37,822 nucleotides of DNA from Rhizobium sp. Q54 (GTDB taxonomy: Bacteria; Pseudomonadota; Alphaproteobacteria; SMXS01), in contig CAMDTB010000031.1 in assembly GCA_945907245.1 (NCBI GenBank), positions 1 to 37,822 of the forward strand, in the 5' to 3' direction. Made by a program: the position numbers and the translations under genes. Below the pieces are notes generated by a model, which was not told the origin of the DNA, did no database searches, and worked only from the letters and a program-made list of their open reading frames with translations. This document shows, piece after piece, positions 8,555 through 16,311 of this stretch; position 1 is the stretch's first letter; every line of letters begins with the position of its first letter.

Positions 8555-8752
8555 TCATTCCACCAGCGTGATGGCGCCACGGGGACAGGCGTTCGCGGCG
8601 GACTGGGCGTCGACAATCAATTCGTCAGTATCGAGGTCTTCCGTCCGGACGATGATGCCCTTTCCGTCCGGGCCCTTCCCGAAAATGCTGGGATAGAGGT
8701 TGAAACAACGAGCCTTGCCCTGGCAGCGCGCGGGATCGATGACGGCTTTCAT
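8555..8752 (-). CDS. P450-associated [3Fe-4S] ferredoxin
   Basis: A 65-residue ferredoxin of the type that donates electrons to bacterial class I P450s. Its cluster motif is Cys10-x5-Cys16 ... Cys55-Pro, with Lys13 at the position where 4Fe-4S ferredoxins carry a fourth Cys. This three-Cys pattern matches [3Fe-4S] P450 ferredoxins. The start at 8752 is preceded by GAGGA, and the gene lies 11 bases after the P450 stop codon, so the two are cotranscribed and almost certainly work together. No ferredoxin reductase is encoded nearby, so reduction must come from elsewhere in the genome. Confidence 0.9.
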   Translation of the reverse strand: MKAVIDPARCQGKARCFNLYPSIFGKGPDGKGIIVRTEDLDTDELIVDAQSAANACPRGAITLVE

Positions 8753-8763
8753 CGGATAGGTCC

Positions 8764-10014
8764 TCAGGCTGCCGTCGCCCGCGCCGCCGCGGCGGCGGGA
8801 TCCGACTGGATCCACAGATATTTGAGCTGCCGCAGCGCCAGGCCGGGCACGTACTCGAACGACTCGGCGCCGCGCGCGAAACGGAAGTGCTGGCGGCGCG
8901 ACAGCAGGATTTCGAACGCCAGGTTGATCTCCAGCCGGGCGAGCGGCGCGCCCAGGCAATGATGGATCGCCTGGCTGAAGGCCAGGTGAGACGCGGCGTT
9001 GCGCCGGTCCAGGTCCAGCTTGTCCGGGTTTGGGAAGTGGCGCTCGTCGCGGTTGCCGGCGGCGAAGCGGAGGTGGACGATGCAGCCCTTCGGGATGGTG
9101 ACACCGTGCAGTTCCACGTCCTGCGTCGTCACGCGGTACATGCCGGCCGTCGGCGATTGCAGGCGCAGGCATTCCTCCACGAAGGTGCGGATCTTGCCGG
9201 GTTCGGCATGCAGCCGGTCTTCCACGCCCGGATTTTCGATCAGCTCCTTCATCGCCATGGCGAGGCCGTTCTGCGTGGTCTCGTTGGCGCCGACGACGGC
9301 CTGCTCGGCGAAGCCCAGCATCTCGTGGGTAGTCAGCGGCGATCCGTCTGCGCGCCTCGTCTGGACCAGCACGGTCAGCAGATCGTCGGCCGGCTCCCGG
9401 CGCTTGCGCTCGAAAGCGTCCAGCAGATAGCGCTGCAGCTTGATGCCCTCCTCGGCGACATACATTTCCTGCTCCGGCGTCAGTCCGTGGGAGAACGGCA
9501 GGACCCAGACGTCGGTCCAGTGCTTCAGGATCTTGTGATCCTCCAGCGGCAGCCCGAGCAGGACGGTCATGACGCTCATCGGCAGCGGAAAGCAGAAGTC
9601 GGCGACGAAGTCGACCGGCTTGTCGGTCTCCAGCTTGTCGGCCAGATTGCCGATCAGCTCGCGCAGCCTGGGCTCCCACTGGCGGATGCGGCCGGCGGTG
9701 AAGAACGGCTCGAGCAGGTCGCGGAACTCGGTGTGATAGGGCGGATCGGACGACAGCGGCGTCCGGCGTGGATAGCCGTGATCGCGGTAGTACTGCTTGG
9801 CCGCGTCGGTCTTGAACAGGAAGTCCATGGGCACGGCCATGGAGAACCGGTCCGGATCGCGCACGATGTCGCAGATGTCCTCGTAGCGGCTGACCACGTA
9901 CATCCCGGTGTTGGGCATCCGGTGCACCGGCGCCTCGTCGCGCAACGCCTTGTAGGCGCCGAACGGGCAGCGCTGCACCTCGGGATCGGAAAGATTGATG
10001 TTGGTCGTGGTCAT
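8764..10014 (-). CDS. Cytochrome P450
   Basis: This soluble 416-residue bacterial P450 carries the expected landmarks. The I-helix oxygen-activation motif GANETT is at 242-247, the K-helix ExxR is at 281-284, and the heme-binding loop FSQAIHHCLG is at 346-355 with Cys353 as axial thiolate ligand. In that loop the two usual Gly positions are Ser347 and Ala349. The enzyme would insert one O2 atom into an unactivated C-H bond, using electrons from the ferredoxin encoded 11 bases downstream. The ATG at 10014 follows GGGGAACAGAAAC. Substrate specificity cannot be read from sequence. Proximity to NTF2-like, VOC and luciferase-like genes suggests terpenoid, steroid or aromatic substrates. Confidence 0.95.
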   Translation of the reverse strand: MTTTNINLSDPEVQRCPFGAYKALRDEAPVHRMPNTGMYVVSRYEDICDIVRDPDRFSMAVPMDFLFKTDAAKQYYRDHGYPRRTPLSSDPPYHTEFRDLLEPFFTAGRIRQWEPRLRELIGNLADKLETDKPVDFVADFCFPLPMSVMTVLLGLPLEDHKILKHWTDVWVLPFSHGLTPEQEMYVAEEGIKLQRYLLDAFERKRREPADDLLTVLVQTRRADGSPLTTHEMLGFAEQAVVGANETTQNGLAMAMKELIENPGVEDRLHAEPGKIRTFVEECLRLQSPTAGMYRVTTQDVELHGVTIPKGCIVHLRFAAGNRDERHFPNPDKLDLDRRNAASHLAFSQAIHHCLGAPLARLEINLAFEILLSRRQHFRFARGAESFEYVPGLALRQLKYLWIQSDPAAAAARATAA

Positions 10015-10044
10015 GTTTCTGTTCCCCGTCTGCGGCTGTTTTGC

Positions 10045-10069
10045 CTCGTAACATGACGAACGTTATGAT
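10045..10069. promoter_or_regulatory. Possible operator dyad between P450 and ferritin-like genes
   Basis: TAAC (10049-10052) and GTTA (10062-10065) form an imperfect inverted repeat with a 9-base spacer, 35 bases upstream of the P450 start in a 176-base divergent intergenic region. The size suits a dimeric repressor of the TetR class, but the dyad is short and could be chance. Confidence 0.3.
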
Positions 10070-10136
10070 TTGCGACGGGGCCGCGAAACTATCAGAAATG
10101 ATGGTTTTAGACTGAAAGGTCGACAAATTGGCGGGG

Positions 10137-10166
10137 TTGCCGGGATGCCTGCCGGCGGTTTATGTT
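10137..10166 (+). promoter_or_regulatory. Possible promoter of the ferritin-like gene
   Basis: TTGCCG (10137-10142) and TATGTT (10161-10166) are 18 bases apart and lie 25 bases before the ferritin-like ATG. They match sigma-70-type elements only partly. Confidence 0.3.
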
Positions 10167-10190
10167 ACCGGAAGGAAACAGGAGAACCTC

Positions 10191-10682
10191 ATGAGCCTAT
10201 TGCCCGCCGGGATGCCGCAGACCTCTGAAGCCGCCTTCGCCTATATCGGCACCATCGACCGGCCCAGCGTCGACGATCTGAAGCTGATGGTCTGCCTGGA
10301 GGCCAGCGGCCTGAGTTTCTACAAGGCGCTTGCAGCCGGGGCGCCGTCGAAGGCGATCGGCGACCTGCTCGCCGCCAATGGGCGCGAGGAAATGGCGCAT
10401 GCCAGGCGCCTGCAGAAAGCCATCGAGATCCTGACCGGCGAGACATTTGATATCCCGGCGCCCGATGCCAATCCCTACGACACCGCGCCGGGGACCCTGC
10501 CGGTGGACGAGACGCTGCTGGACAACATGGCCAAGGGCGAATTCGGCGGTGAGCTGATGTACGAAGGCTGGGCCGCGAAGATCGGCAACGACGAGGTCGC
10601 CAAGCTGCTGCGCCAGAACGGCAAGGAAGAGCGCCGCCACGGTGAGCGCGCCCAGCAGGCGAAGGCGCTGCTGACCGCCTGA
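10191..10682 (+). CDS. Ferritin-like (rubrerythrin-type) diiron protein
   Basis: This 163-residue, mostly helical protein has paired carboxylate motifs of a four-helix diiron bundle: a Glu in MVCLEASGLSFYKAL, an ExxH in REEMAHARR, a Glu in GGELMYEGW and a second ExxH in KEERRHGER. This is the rubrerythrin-like ferritin pattern without a rubredoxin domain. Such proteins act in peroxide detoxification or iron handling. The start at 10191 is preceded by AGGAG, while the in-frame extension to 10128 has no site. The gene is transcribed divergently from the P450 and converges with the nitroreductase, one base separating their stop codons. The precise substrate is inferred only from the family. Confidence 0.82.
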   Translation: MSLLPAGMPQTSEAAFAYIGTIDRPSVDDLKLMVCLEASGLSFYKALAAGAPSKAIGDLLAANGREEMAHARRLQKAIEILTGETFDIPAPDANPYDTAPGTLPVDETLLDNMAKGEFGGELMYEGWAAKIGNDEVAKLLRQNGKEERRHGERAQQAKALLTA

Positions 10683-10683
10683 C

Positions 10684-11874
10684 CTACGCTTCGCGGGTCA
10701 CGGCGTCCTCGACCGCACGGCGCGGGCTGGGGCGGGCCGGGCGTTCGGCATAGCCCAGCCGGAAGATGAAGGTCGGCCGCCACGCCGGATTCCCCGTCAG
10801 GGACGCCAGCGCCGTCTTCATCGGCGACGGCCTGCCCAGCTGACGGTCGCGGTCGACCCATTCAGCCGGCTGGTTCAGCGGTTGCGCGGCCAGCCCACGG
10901 GCCGCGGCCCAAAGATGCAGGCGCTGCCACAGCCGGCCGGCGTCGAGAGTGCTTCCCAGGTCGTAGGAATCCTCGACGGCGATGATCCCGAACATCGGCG
11001 CGGTCGCGACATGCACGTCGCGGGTCGCGCCCAGCCACTGCCGGTCGGCCAGCTCGGGCGATGGCGAGGAGATCAGTTTTGCGGCGACGTTCACCAGGTC
11101 CGGCAGGCCCGTGGCATCGAGGGTGATGCCATCTCGGTGTCTATCGATGTCGCGGCGGCTGAAGCGGAACCAGCGGGCGCTGTCGGCTGCCATGACCGGG
11201 TCGGCCACGATCGATTCGGTCGCCGAGACGATAAGCCGGCCCAGATCGGTGCGCCGGGGTTCGTCATCGACCAGCATCAGGCGCACGCGCGGCATATCCG
11301 CGAGTGTTTCCAGTTCGGCCTTGAGGGCGGGTGAGAGGACGCGTCCGACCGCATAGGGTCCGCGGTTGGTGTGGCGCCGGTCGATGACGTCGAACAGCGG
11401 CGGCGCGGCGGCTCCGGTGCGCTCCGGCATCAGGATGGCGACTGGCAGGGAAAGATCCAGCTTCGAGGTCCTGCGCCCCTCGGTCGGCATGATCAGCGTC
11501 GATCCGCCTTGCGCGTCGGCGGCCAACACCATGTTTTCGAGGGCGCAGCCCAGCGACAGGACAAGTTCCCGGCTGAAAGGGTCGAAGCTGCCGATATGGC
11601 GGCCGGGATCGGCGTAGAGGGCAACGCCGCGCGGGCCGACGGTGAAGCGCCATGGCTGGGTGTTGTGCGCGTTGGAGGCGAGGATACCGGCCCGCGCGAC
11701 CGCCAGAGTCCCGTCGAGCCGCGATTGGCGCCAATCGCGCCACAGCGCATAGGGCGGACCCTCGCCGGGGTTGAACGCGCCATTGTCCCAGGCGCGCCAG
11801 ACCAAGCCGCCCGCCGCGACCAGGGTCACGCCGGCGAGACCGCGTTTCAACGCCTGACGCCTGGTTGTGCGCAT
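10684..11874 (-). CDS. Acg-family nitroreductase-like flavoprotein with Tat-like leader
   Basis: The 396-residue product begins with a twin-Arg leader (TRRQALKRG followed by a hydrophobic run to about residue 27), which suggests Tat export or membrane anchoring. The rest matches the Acg family of nitroreductase-fold FMN-binding proteins: ASNAHNTQPWRF near residue 70 is the hallmark N-terminal motif, DRRHTNRGPYA is a second conserved block, and a C-terminal FIFRLGYAERP completes the fold. Family members are poorly characterised; FMN binding without clear reductase activity has been described for some. It lies 38 bases downstream of creA on the same strand and probably shares its transcript. 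Confidence 0.85.
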   Translation of the reverse strand: MRTTRRQALKRGLAGVTLVAAGGLVWRAWDNGAFNPGEGPPYALWRDWRQSRLDGTLAVARAGILASNAHNTQPWRFTVGPRGVALYADPGRHIGSFDPFSRELVLSLGCALENMVLAADAQGGSTLIMPTEGRRTSKLDLSLPVAILMPERTGAAAPPLFDVIDRRHTNRGPYAVGRVLSPALKAELETLADMPRVRLMLVDDEPRRTDLGRLIVSATESIVADPVMAADSARWFRFSRRDIDRHRDGITLDATGLPDLVNVAAKLISSPSPELADRQWLGATRDVHVATAPMFGIIAVEDSYDLGSTLDAGRLWQRLHLWAAARGLAAQPLNQPAEWVDRDRQLGRPSPMKTALASLTGNPAWRPTFIFRLGYAERPARPSPRRAVEDAVTREA

Positions 11875-11912
11875 CCTGTTGCCGCTCCCAAAAGCACGAA
11901 GTGACGTTCAGC

Positions 11913-12401
11913 CTATCTTGCCGTCGCGGGCTGGCCCCAGGGCATGATCGGCACGGTGGAGATCGAATTCTTCGGCGAGCCTTCGACCAGCTTGTCCGAA
12001 TAGGTCAGGTAAATCAGGGTGTTGTTTGGCCGGTCGTAGAACCGCACCACCTGCAGCTTCTTGAACAGCCAGGACCGGCTTTCGCGAAAAACGTCCTCAC
12101 CGTCCTTCAGCTTGCCCTTGAAACCGACCGGGCCGACCTGCCTGCACGAGACGGAGGCGTCGGAAGGATCCTCCGCCAGGCCGACCGCGCCTTTCACGCC
12201 ACCGGTCCGGGCGCGGCTCACATGGCAGACCACGCCGTCGACCTTGGGGTCGCGGAAGCTGTCGACACAGACCTTGTCGTTGAGCAGGCCCAGGCCGCGG
12301 AACGTCGTAGAGACGCAGCCCACGGGTTCGGCGCTCGCCGGCGCAGGCAGCAGAAGCGCGAAGCAGGGAAGGGCGAGCATTGTCAGGATCAGCGGGCGCA
12401 T
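11913..12401 (-). CDS. creA: CreA family protein (exported)
   Basis: This 162-residue protein has a cleavable signal peptide (MRPLILTMLALPCFALLLPA, predicted cut after ASA near residue 24) and a mature domain with the CreA signature: NDKVCVDSFRDPKVDGVVCHVSR, then GAVGLAEDPSDASVSCRQVGP, and a closing STVPIMPWG. Paired Cys residues suggest disulfides in the periplasm. The molecular function of CreA is not established. The start at 12401 is preceded by AGGA, and longer frames would spoil the signal peptide. It lies between the cold-shock gene, from which a terminator separates it, and the nitroreductase-like gene. Confidence 0.92.
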   Translation of the reverse strand: MRPLILTMLALPCFALLLPAPASAEPVGCVSTTFRGLGLLNDKVCVDSFRDPKVDGVVCHVSRARTGGVKGAVGLAEDPSDASVSCRQVGPVGFKGKLKDGEDVFRESRSWLFKKLQVVRFYDRPNNTLIYLTYSDKLVEGSPKNSISTVPIMPWGQPATAR

Positions 12402-12433
12402 GCCGCATCCTGTCACGGGCCACCGGAAAAGAC

Positions 12434-12460
12434 AAAGGGCGCCGGGTGACGGCGCCCTTT
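12434..12460 (-). terminator. Intrinsic terminator of the cold-shock gene
   Basis: A perfect 10-bp inverted repeat (AAAGGGCGCC 12434-12443 and GGCGCCCTTT 12451-12460) encloses a 7-base loop. On the minus strand the stem is followed by a T-rich run (TTTGTCTTTT). It lies 20 bases past the cold-shock stop codon and insulates creA from it. Confidence 0.9.
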
Positions 12461-12479
12461 GCTGCAATATGGCGGTGAC

Positions 12480-12689
12480 TCAGGCCTTCTTGAGGTTCTC
12501 GGCCGAGGTCTTGCCGCGCTTGGGATCGCGCTGCTCCTCGTAGGAAACCTTCTGGCCTTCGTTGAGGCTTTCCATTCCGGCGCGCTGCACGGCGGAGATG
12601 TGCACGAACACATCCGGGCCACCGGCGTCGGGCTGAATGAAGCCATAACCTTTGGTGCTGTTGAACCACTTCACGGTACCGACGGGCAT
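12480..12689 (-). CDS. Cold-shock domain protein (CspA family)
   Basis: This 69-residue single cold-shock domain has RNP1 (KGYGFIQ) and RNP2 (DVFVHISAV) motifs, which bind single-stranded RNA or DNA. The start [10 protein letters not shown] is canonical and GGAG lies just upstream. A hairpin (12715-12737) in the presumed leader and a strong terminator mark it as an independent single-gene transcript. It may act as an RNA chaperone during cold or growth transitions. Whether it is cold-induced cannot be told. Confidence 0.95.
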   Translation of the reverse strand: MPVGTVKWFNSTKGYGFIQPDAGGPDVFVHISAVQRAGMESLNEGQKVSYEEQRDPKRGKTSAENLKKA

Positions 12690-12714
12690 CGGCGTTCTCC
12701 AATCAATTTAAGTG

Positions 12715-12737
12715 GCACGGCGTCGGACGAGCCGTGC
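12715..12737 (-). promoter_or_regulatory. Hairpin in the leader region of the cold-shock gene
   Basis: GCACGGC (12715-12721) and GCCGTGC (12731-12737) form a 7-bp stem with a 9-base loop, 25 bases upstream of the cold-shock start. It could be a leader structure of the csp mRNA or a weak end signal for incoming minus-strand transcription. No U-tract is present. Confidence 0.4.
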
Positions 12738-12877
12738 ATCAACCGAACGATTGGCAGCAATCCATACCCAAACTTGGCGAGACGATCGGCAAACCGCAGC
12801 AGCATGACCGCGGAATGATGGGCAGCATGGCGCGCCAACGCAAGCCAGAAGTGCGGTTCATGCAAGGCAAGTGGTCG

Positions 12878-13711
12878 TTATTCACCCGAAATGAATTGCA
12901 TCCAGTTGTCCAGATCGCGCAGCCGTTCCTTCGGATCGAGCACGTCGGCATCGACTCCAAAGCGCCATCGATCGCCGGCGGTGCCGCCCTGGTCGAACGA
13001 GGCGAAGGTCTCGGCGGCGTCGCGCGCGGCCTGCTCGCTTTCGAACAGCCCATCCTGCACCAGGACGTCGGCGTAGCGGCGCATGGAGGCGGCGATCTCG
13101 CCGAAATTGTATTCCGGATGGTACTGAACGCCCCAGAATTCGCCGCCGTCCACATGGAACGCGGCCGCCTGGACGCGGGTCATGGAATTGTAGGCCAGGA
13201 CCTGGGCGTTCTCGGGCAGGGCCGTGACGATGTCCCGGTGGACGGCGATGGCGTCGAACACGGTCGGCCGGCCCGCGTAGAGCGGATGGGCGCGGCCGGC
13301 GTCGGTCAGCAGGATCTTGCGGGCGAGGCCGATTTCTCGGCCCAGCGGATTGCGAAGCACCGTGCCGCCCGCCGCCGCGACCCCTACCTGCAGGCCCCAG
13401 CAGCTGCCGAATTGGGGGACTCGGGAGGCGAAGCATGTGCGGCAGAAGGCGAGCTGGCGCTCGATCTCCGGCCCGCCATTGTAGATGTTGAGCGACGAGC
13501 CGGTCCAGGCGATGCCGTCATAGGCCTTCAGCGCCGCTTCGTCGGGCAGCACCGTGTCCGAATCCGCCGGGAACGCCACGTCGAGCGCCAGGTCGCCGCG
13601 GATACGGCGGAGCGAGTCGGCATAGAGCATGTTGGCCTCGCGTCCGCGTGCGGCGACGGCGCGCTGGCGGCCTTCGGCGGTGTTGCCTTCGACGATCAGG
13701 ATTTTGGGCAT
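12878..13711 (-). CDS. Class I glutamine amidotransferase, probable gamma-glutamyl amide hydrolase
   Basis: This 277-residue type 1 GATase domain protein has the full triad: nucleophile Cys104 in FGSCWGLQ, and His198 and Glu200 in QYHPEYN. There is no attached synthetase domain, and the neighbours are a glutamine-synthetase-like ligase, an alcohol dehydrogenase, an aldehyde dehydrogenase and a permease. It therefore most likely hydrolyses a gamma-glutamyl amide intermediate, releasing glutamate, as PuuD and IpuF do in putrescine and isopropylamine catabolism. The start is 2 bases after the alcohol-dehydrogenase stop, implying translational coupling. It is the last gene of the five-gene minus-strand cluster. 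Specificity is inferred from context. Confidence 0.85.
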   Translation of the reverse strand: MPKILIVEGNTAEGRQRAVAARGREANMLYADSLRRIRGDLALDVAFPADSDTVLPDEAALKAYDGIAWTGSSLNIYNGGPEIERQLAFCRTCFASRVPQFGSCWGLQVGVAAAGGTVLRNPLGREIGLARKILLTDAGRAHPLYAGRPTVFDAIAVHRDIVTALPENAQVLAYNSMTRVQAAAFHVDGGEFWGVQYHPEYNFGEIAASMRRYADVLVQDGLFESEQAARDAAETFASFDQGGTAGDRWRFGVDADVLDPKERLRDLDNWMQFISGE

Positions 13712-13713
13712 CG

Positions 13714-14892
13714 TTAAGCCGCGTCTTCGATCCTGCCGGAAACGGCGGCCCGGAAAATGCGCTCCAGCGCCGGCGCCTTCACCTCGATGGGGTTGCCGCC
13801 GGCCGACGGGTCGGCCTCGGCGAAGCGCCCGATCTCGCCGGCCCGGCTGTCGTTCACACCGATCTCGGCAAGGGTGTGCGGGATGCCGATATGCTCGCGC
13901 AGGTACAGCACATGGGCCAGCACCGCGTCGAAGCTGGGATGGGACAGAGCGAGCACGGCGGCGAGATGGCCCATCTTGCCTTCGATGGCGCGCCGGTTGT
14001 GCAGCATCACATAGGGCAGGACCACGGCGTTGGTCAGGCCGTGGTGGGTATCGTAGAGCGCGCCGACCGGGTGAGAGATGGCATGGACCGCGCCCAGCCC
14101 CTTCTGGAACGCGGCGGCGCCCATGGAGGCGGCGGTCAGCATCCGCGAGCGGGCGAGGATGTTCGATCCGTCGGCGACGGCGCGCGGCAGGTGCTCGACG
14201 ATCAGCCGCATGCCTTCCAGCGCGATGCCGTCGGCCATCGGATGAAAGCCCGGCGCGCAGAACGCCTCGAAGCAATGGGTGAAGGCGTCCATGCCGGTCG
14301 CAGCGGTGATGTGCGGCGGCAGCTTCACGGTCAGCGCCGGGTCCGAGATGACGATGCCCGGCAGCATTTTCGGGTGGAAGATGATCTTCTTCTCGTGGGC
14401 ATCCTCGTTGAGCACCACGGCGGCGCGGCCCACTTCCGAGCCGGTGCCGGCCGTCGTCGGCACCGCGACGATGGGGGCGATGCCGTTCGGGTCGGCGCGG
14501 GTCCACCAGTCGCCGACATCCTCGAAGTCCCAGATCGGCCTTGTCTGGCCGCTCATGAAGGCGATGGCCTTGCCCGCGTCGAGCGCCGAGCCGCCGCCGA
14601 AGGCGATCACGCCGTCATGGCCGCCTTGCCGGTAGAACGACACGCCGTCGTCGATGTTGGCGCCCACCGGGTTCGGCTTGATGTCGGCGAACGCGGCGGA
14701 CTCCAGCCCTTCCTGCTTCAGGCCCTCCAGCGCGGCCTGGGCGATGGGCGAGGGCAGCAGGCCCTTGTCGGTGACGAACAGTGGCCGGGTGATGCCCAGC
14801 GTCCGGCAGGCCTGCGCCAGCTCGCGGATGCGACCCGGGCCGTGCAGCACGCGTGTCGGGTAGTTCCAGTTGCCGGTAAGGATGTCGCTCAT
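13714..14892 (-). CDS. Iron-containing alcohol dehydrogenase
   Basis: This 392-residue group III alcohol dehydrogenase has the dinucleotide-binding GGGSALDAGKAIA loop at 99-111, PTTAGTGSEV at 145-154, and metal ligands Asp202, His206, His270 and His284, the last two in the GAVHAISHP and DTHHGL blocks. It should oxidise a primary alcohol with NAD(P)+. An alcohol dehydrogenase is not needed for the classical putrescine gamma-glutamylation pathway. Its presence between the amidase and aldehyde dehydrogenase therefore points to a hydroxyl-bearing amine such as ethanolamine or alaninol. It lies 24 bases downstream of the aldehyde-dehydrogenase gene. Confidence 0.93.
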   Translation of the reverse strand: MSDILTGNWNYPTRVLHGPGRIRELAQACRTLGITRPLFVTDKGLLPSPIAQAALEGLKQEGLESAAFADIKPNPVGANIDDGVSFYRQGGHDGVIAFGGGSALDAGKAIAFMSGQTRPIWDFEDVGDWWTRADPNGIAPIVAVPTTAGTGSEVGRAAVVLNEDAHEKKIIFHPKMLPGIVISDPALTVKLPPHITAATGMDAFTHCFEAFCAPGFHPMADGIALEGMRLIVEHLPRAVADGSNILARSRMLTAASMGAAAFQKGLGAVHAISHPVGALYDTHHGLTNAVVLPYVMLHNRRAIEGKMGHLAAVLALSHPSFDAVLAHVLYLREHIGIPHTLAEIGVNDSRAGEIGRFAEADPSAGGNPIEVKAPALERIFRAAVSGRIEDAA

Positions 14893-14916
14893 GCCAGGAA
14901 ATCGCTCATGCTGTCC

Positions 14917-16311
14917 TCAGCGCGTCCGGGTGCGCAGATGGAAGGATTTGGGCCGGGTCAGGTACTGGTAACCCAGCGCCGACAGGGTGCAGCCGCGGCC
15001 GCTGTCCTTGACGCCGGTCCAGGCCAGCGCCGGATCCAGATAGTCGCAGCGGTTCATGAACACCGTGCCGGTGTCGACCTGGCGCCCGATGCGTTCGGCG
15101 GCCTCGACGTCCTCGGTCCAGATGGCGGCGGTCAGGCCATAGGCGCTGTCGTTCATCATCCGCACCGCCTGCTCGTCCGAGCTGACCTTCATGATGCCGA
15201 CGGCCGGGCCGAAGGTCTCCTCGGTCATGATCCGCATGGAATGGTCCACATGGACCAGTATCTGGGGCGCGAGATAGGGCGTTCCAGGGGCGTCGGCGTG
15301 AAAATGCGCCGGGTTCAGCAGTGCCGAGGCGCCCTGTCGCACCGCCTCGTCGATCTGGCCGCGCACGAAGGTGGCGGCCGAGGCGCGCACCATGGGGCCG
15401 AGCGTGGTTTCGGGCTTCGTCGGATCGCCCAGGACGTATTTCCGCGTCAGCTCGAACGCGCCGGAGACGAAGTCGTCGAACAGGCTGTCATGAACATAGA
15501 TGCGCTCGATGCCGCAGCAGCTCTGCCCCGAATTGAACATGGCGCCGTCGACCAGGTTCTCGACGGCGTGGGCCAGATTGGCATCGGCCCGCACATAGGC
15601 CGGGTCCTTGCCGCCCAGCTCCAGCCCGGCGGCGGCGAACTTGCCGGCCAGCGCCCGCTGCACCGCGTGGCCGCCCTCGACCGAGCCGGTGAAGCAGACG
15701 CCGCCGATCCGCGCGTCCGCGATCAGCGCCGCCGTGTCGGCATGGCTCAGATGCAGATGGGCGAACACACCGCCCGGCAGGCCGGCGGCCTCGAACACCT
15801 GGGCGAAGCGCTCGGCGCACAGCGGCGTCTGGTGGGAATGCTTCAGGATCACCGCGTTGCCGGCGGCCAGCGCCGGGATCACCGCGTTCACCGCCGTCAG
15901 GTAGGGATAATTCCATGGCGCGACCACCGCGACCACGCCCAGCGGCTCGTGGGTGACGTAGCGCCTGAAGCCCTCCTTCGGTCCCGGATCGAGCGGCGCC
16001 AGCGCGTCCGCCGCCAGCGCGATCATGGTGCGCGCCCGGTCCTCGAAGCCGCGCACCTCGCCGGGCGTGTAGGCGATGGGCCGGCCCATCATCCAGGTCA
16101 GCTCGGTGGCGATCTCTGGCCCGTGCGCCACGAAGGCGTCGACCGCCTTGGACAGCAGGGCCTGCCGTTCGGGCAGCGGTGTCGTGCTCCATGCCCGCTG
16201 GCCGGTGACGGCCCGGTCCAGCGCCGCCTCGATGGCGGCCGCGTCCGCCAGCGGGCGCTCGACATAGATGCGCCCGTCGACCGGGCTCACGCAGTGCAGG
16301 ATCGCGGCCAT
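14917..16311 (-). CDS. Aldehyde dehydrogenase (NAD(P)+)
   Basis: The 464-residue protein belongs to the aldehyde dehydrogenase superfamily: PWNYP at 132-136 (substrate and cofactor channel), the general base Glu231 in ELGGK, and the catalytic Cys265 in GQSCCG. It should oxidise an aldehyde to the acid. Its ATG overlaps the stop codon of the upstream glutamine-synthetase-like gene by one base (TGATG), so the two are translationally coupled. In this cluster it would oxidise a gamma-glutamyl-amino-aldehyde, the role of PuuC in putrescine catabolism. The in-frame extension further upstream lies inside the ligase gene and is rejected. Confidence 0.93.
   Translation of the reverse strand: MAAILHCVSPVDGRIYVERPLADAAAIEAALDRAVTGQRAWSTTPLPERQALLSKAVDAFVAHGPEIATELTWMMGRPIAYTPGEVRGFEDRARTMIALAADALAPLDPGPKEGFRRYVTHEPLGVVAVVAPWNYPYLTAVNAVIPALAAGNAVILKHSHQTPLCAERFAQVFEAAGLPGGVFAHLHLSHADTAALIADARIGGVCFTGSVEGGHAVQRALAGKFAAAGLELGGKDPAYVRADANLAHAVENLVDGAMFNSGQSCCGIERIYVHDSLFDDFVSGAFELTRKYVLGDPTKPETTLGPMVRASAATFVRGQIDEAVRQGASALLNPAHFHADAPGTPYLAPQILVHVDHSMRIMTEETFGPAVGIMKVSSDEQAVRMMNDSAYGLTAAIWTEDVEAAERIGRQVDTGTVFMNRCDYLDPALAWTGVKDSGRGCTLSALGYQYLTRPKSFHLRTRTR

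Noticed and set aside
12878-14506. Apparent fusion of the amidotransferase with a long N-terminal domain
   Set aside because: The extension runs in the wrong frame through the alcohol dehydrogenase gene. The amidotransferase has its own ATG 2 bases after that gene's stop.
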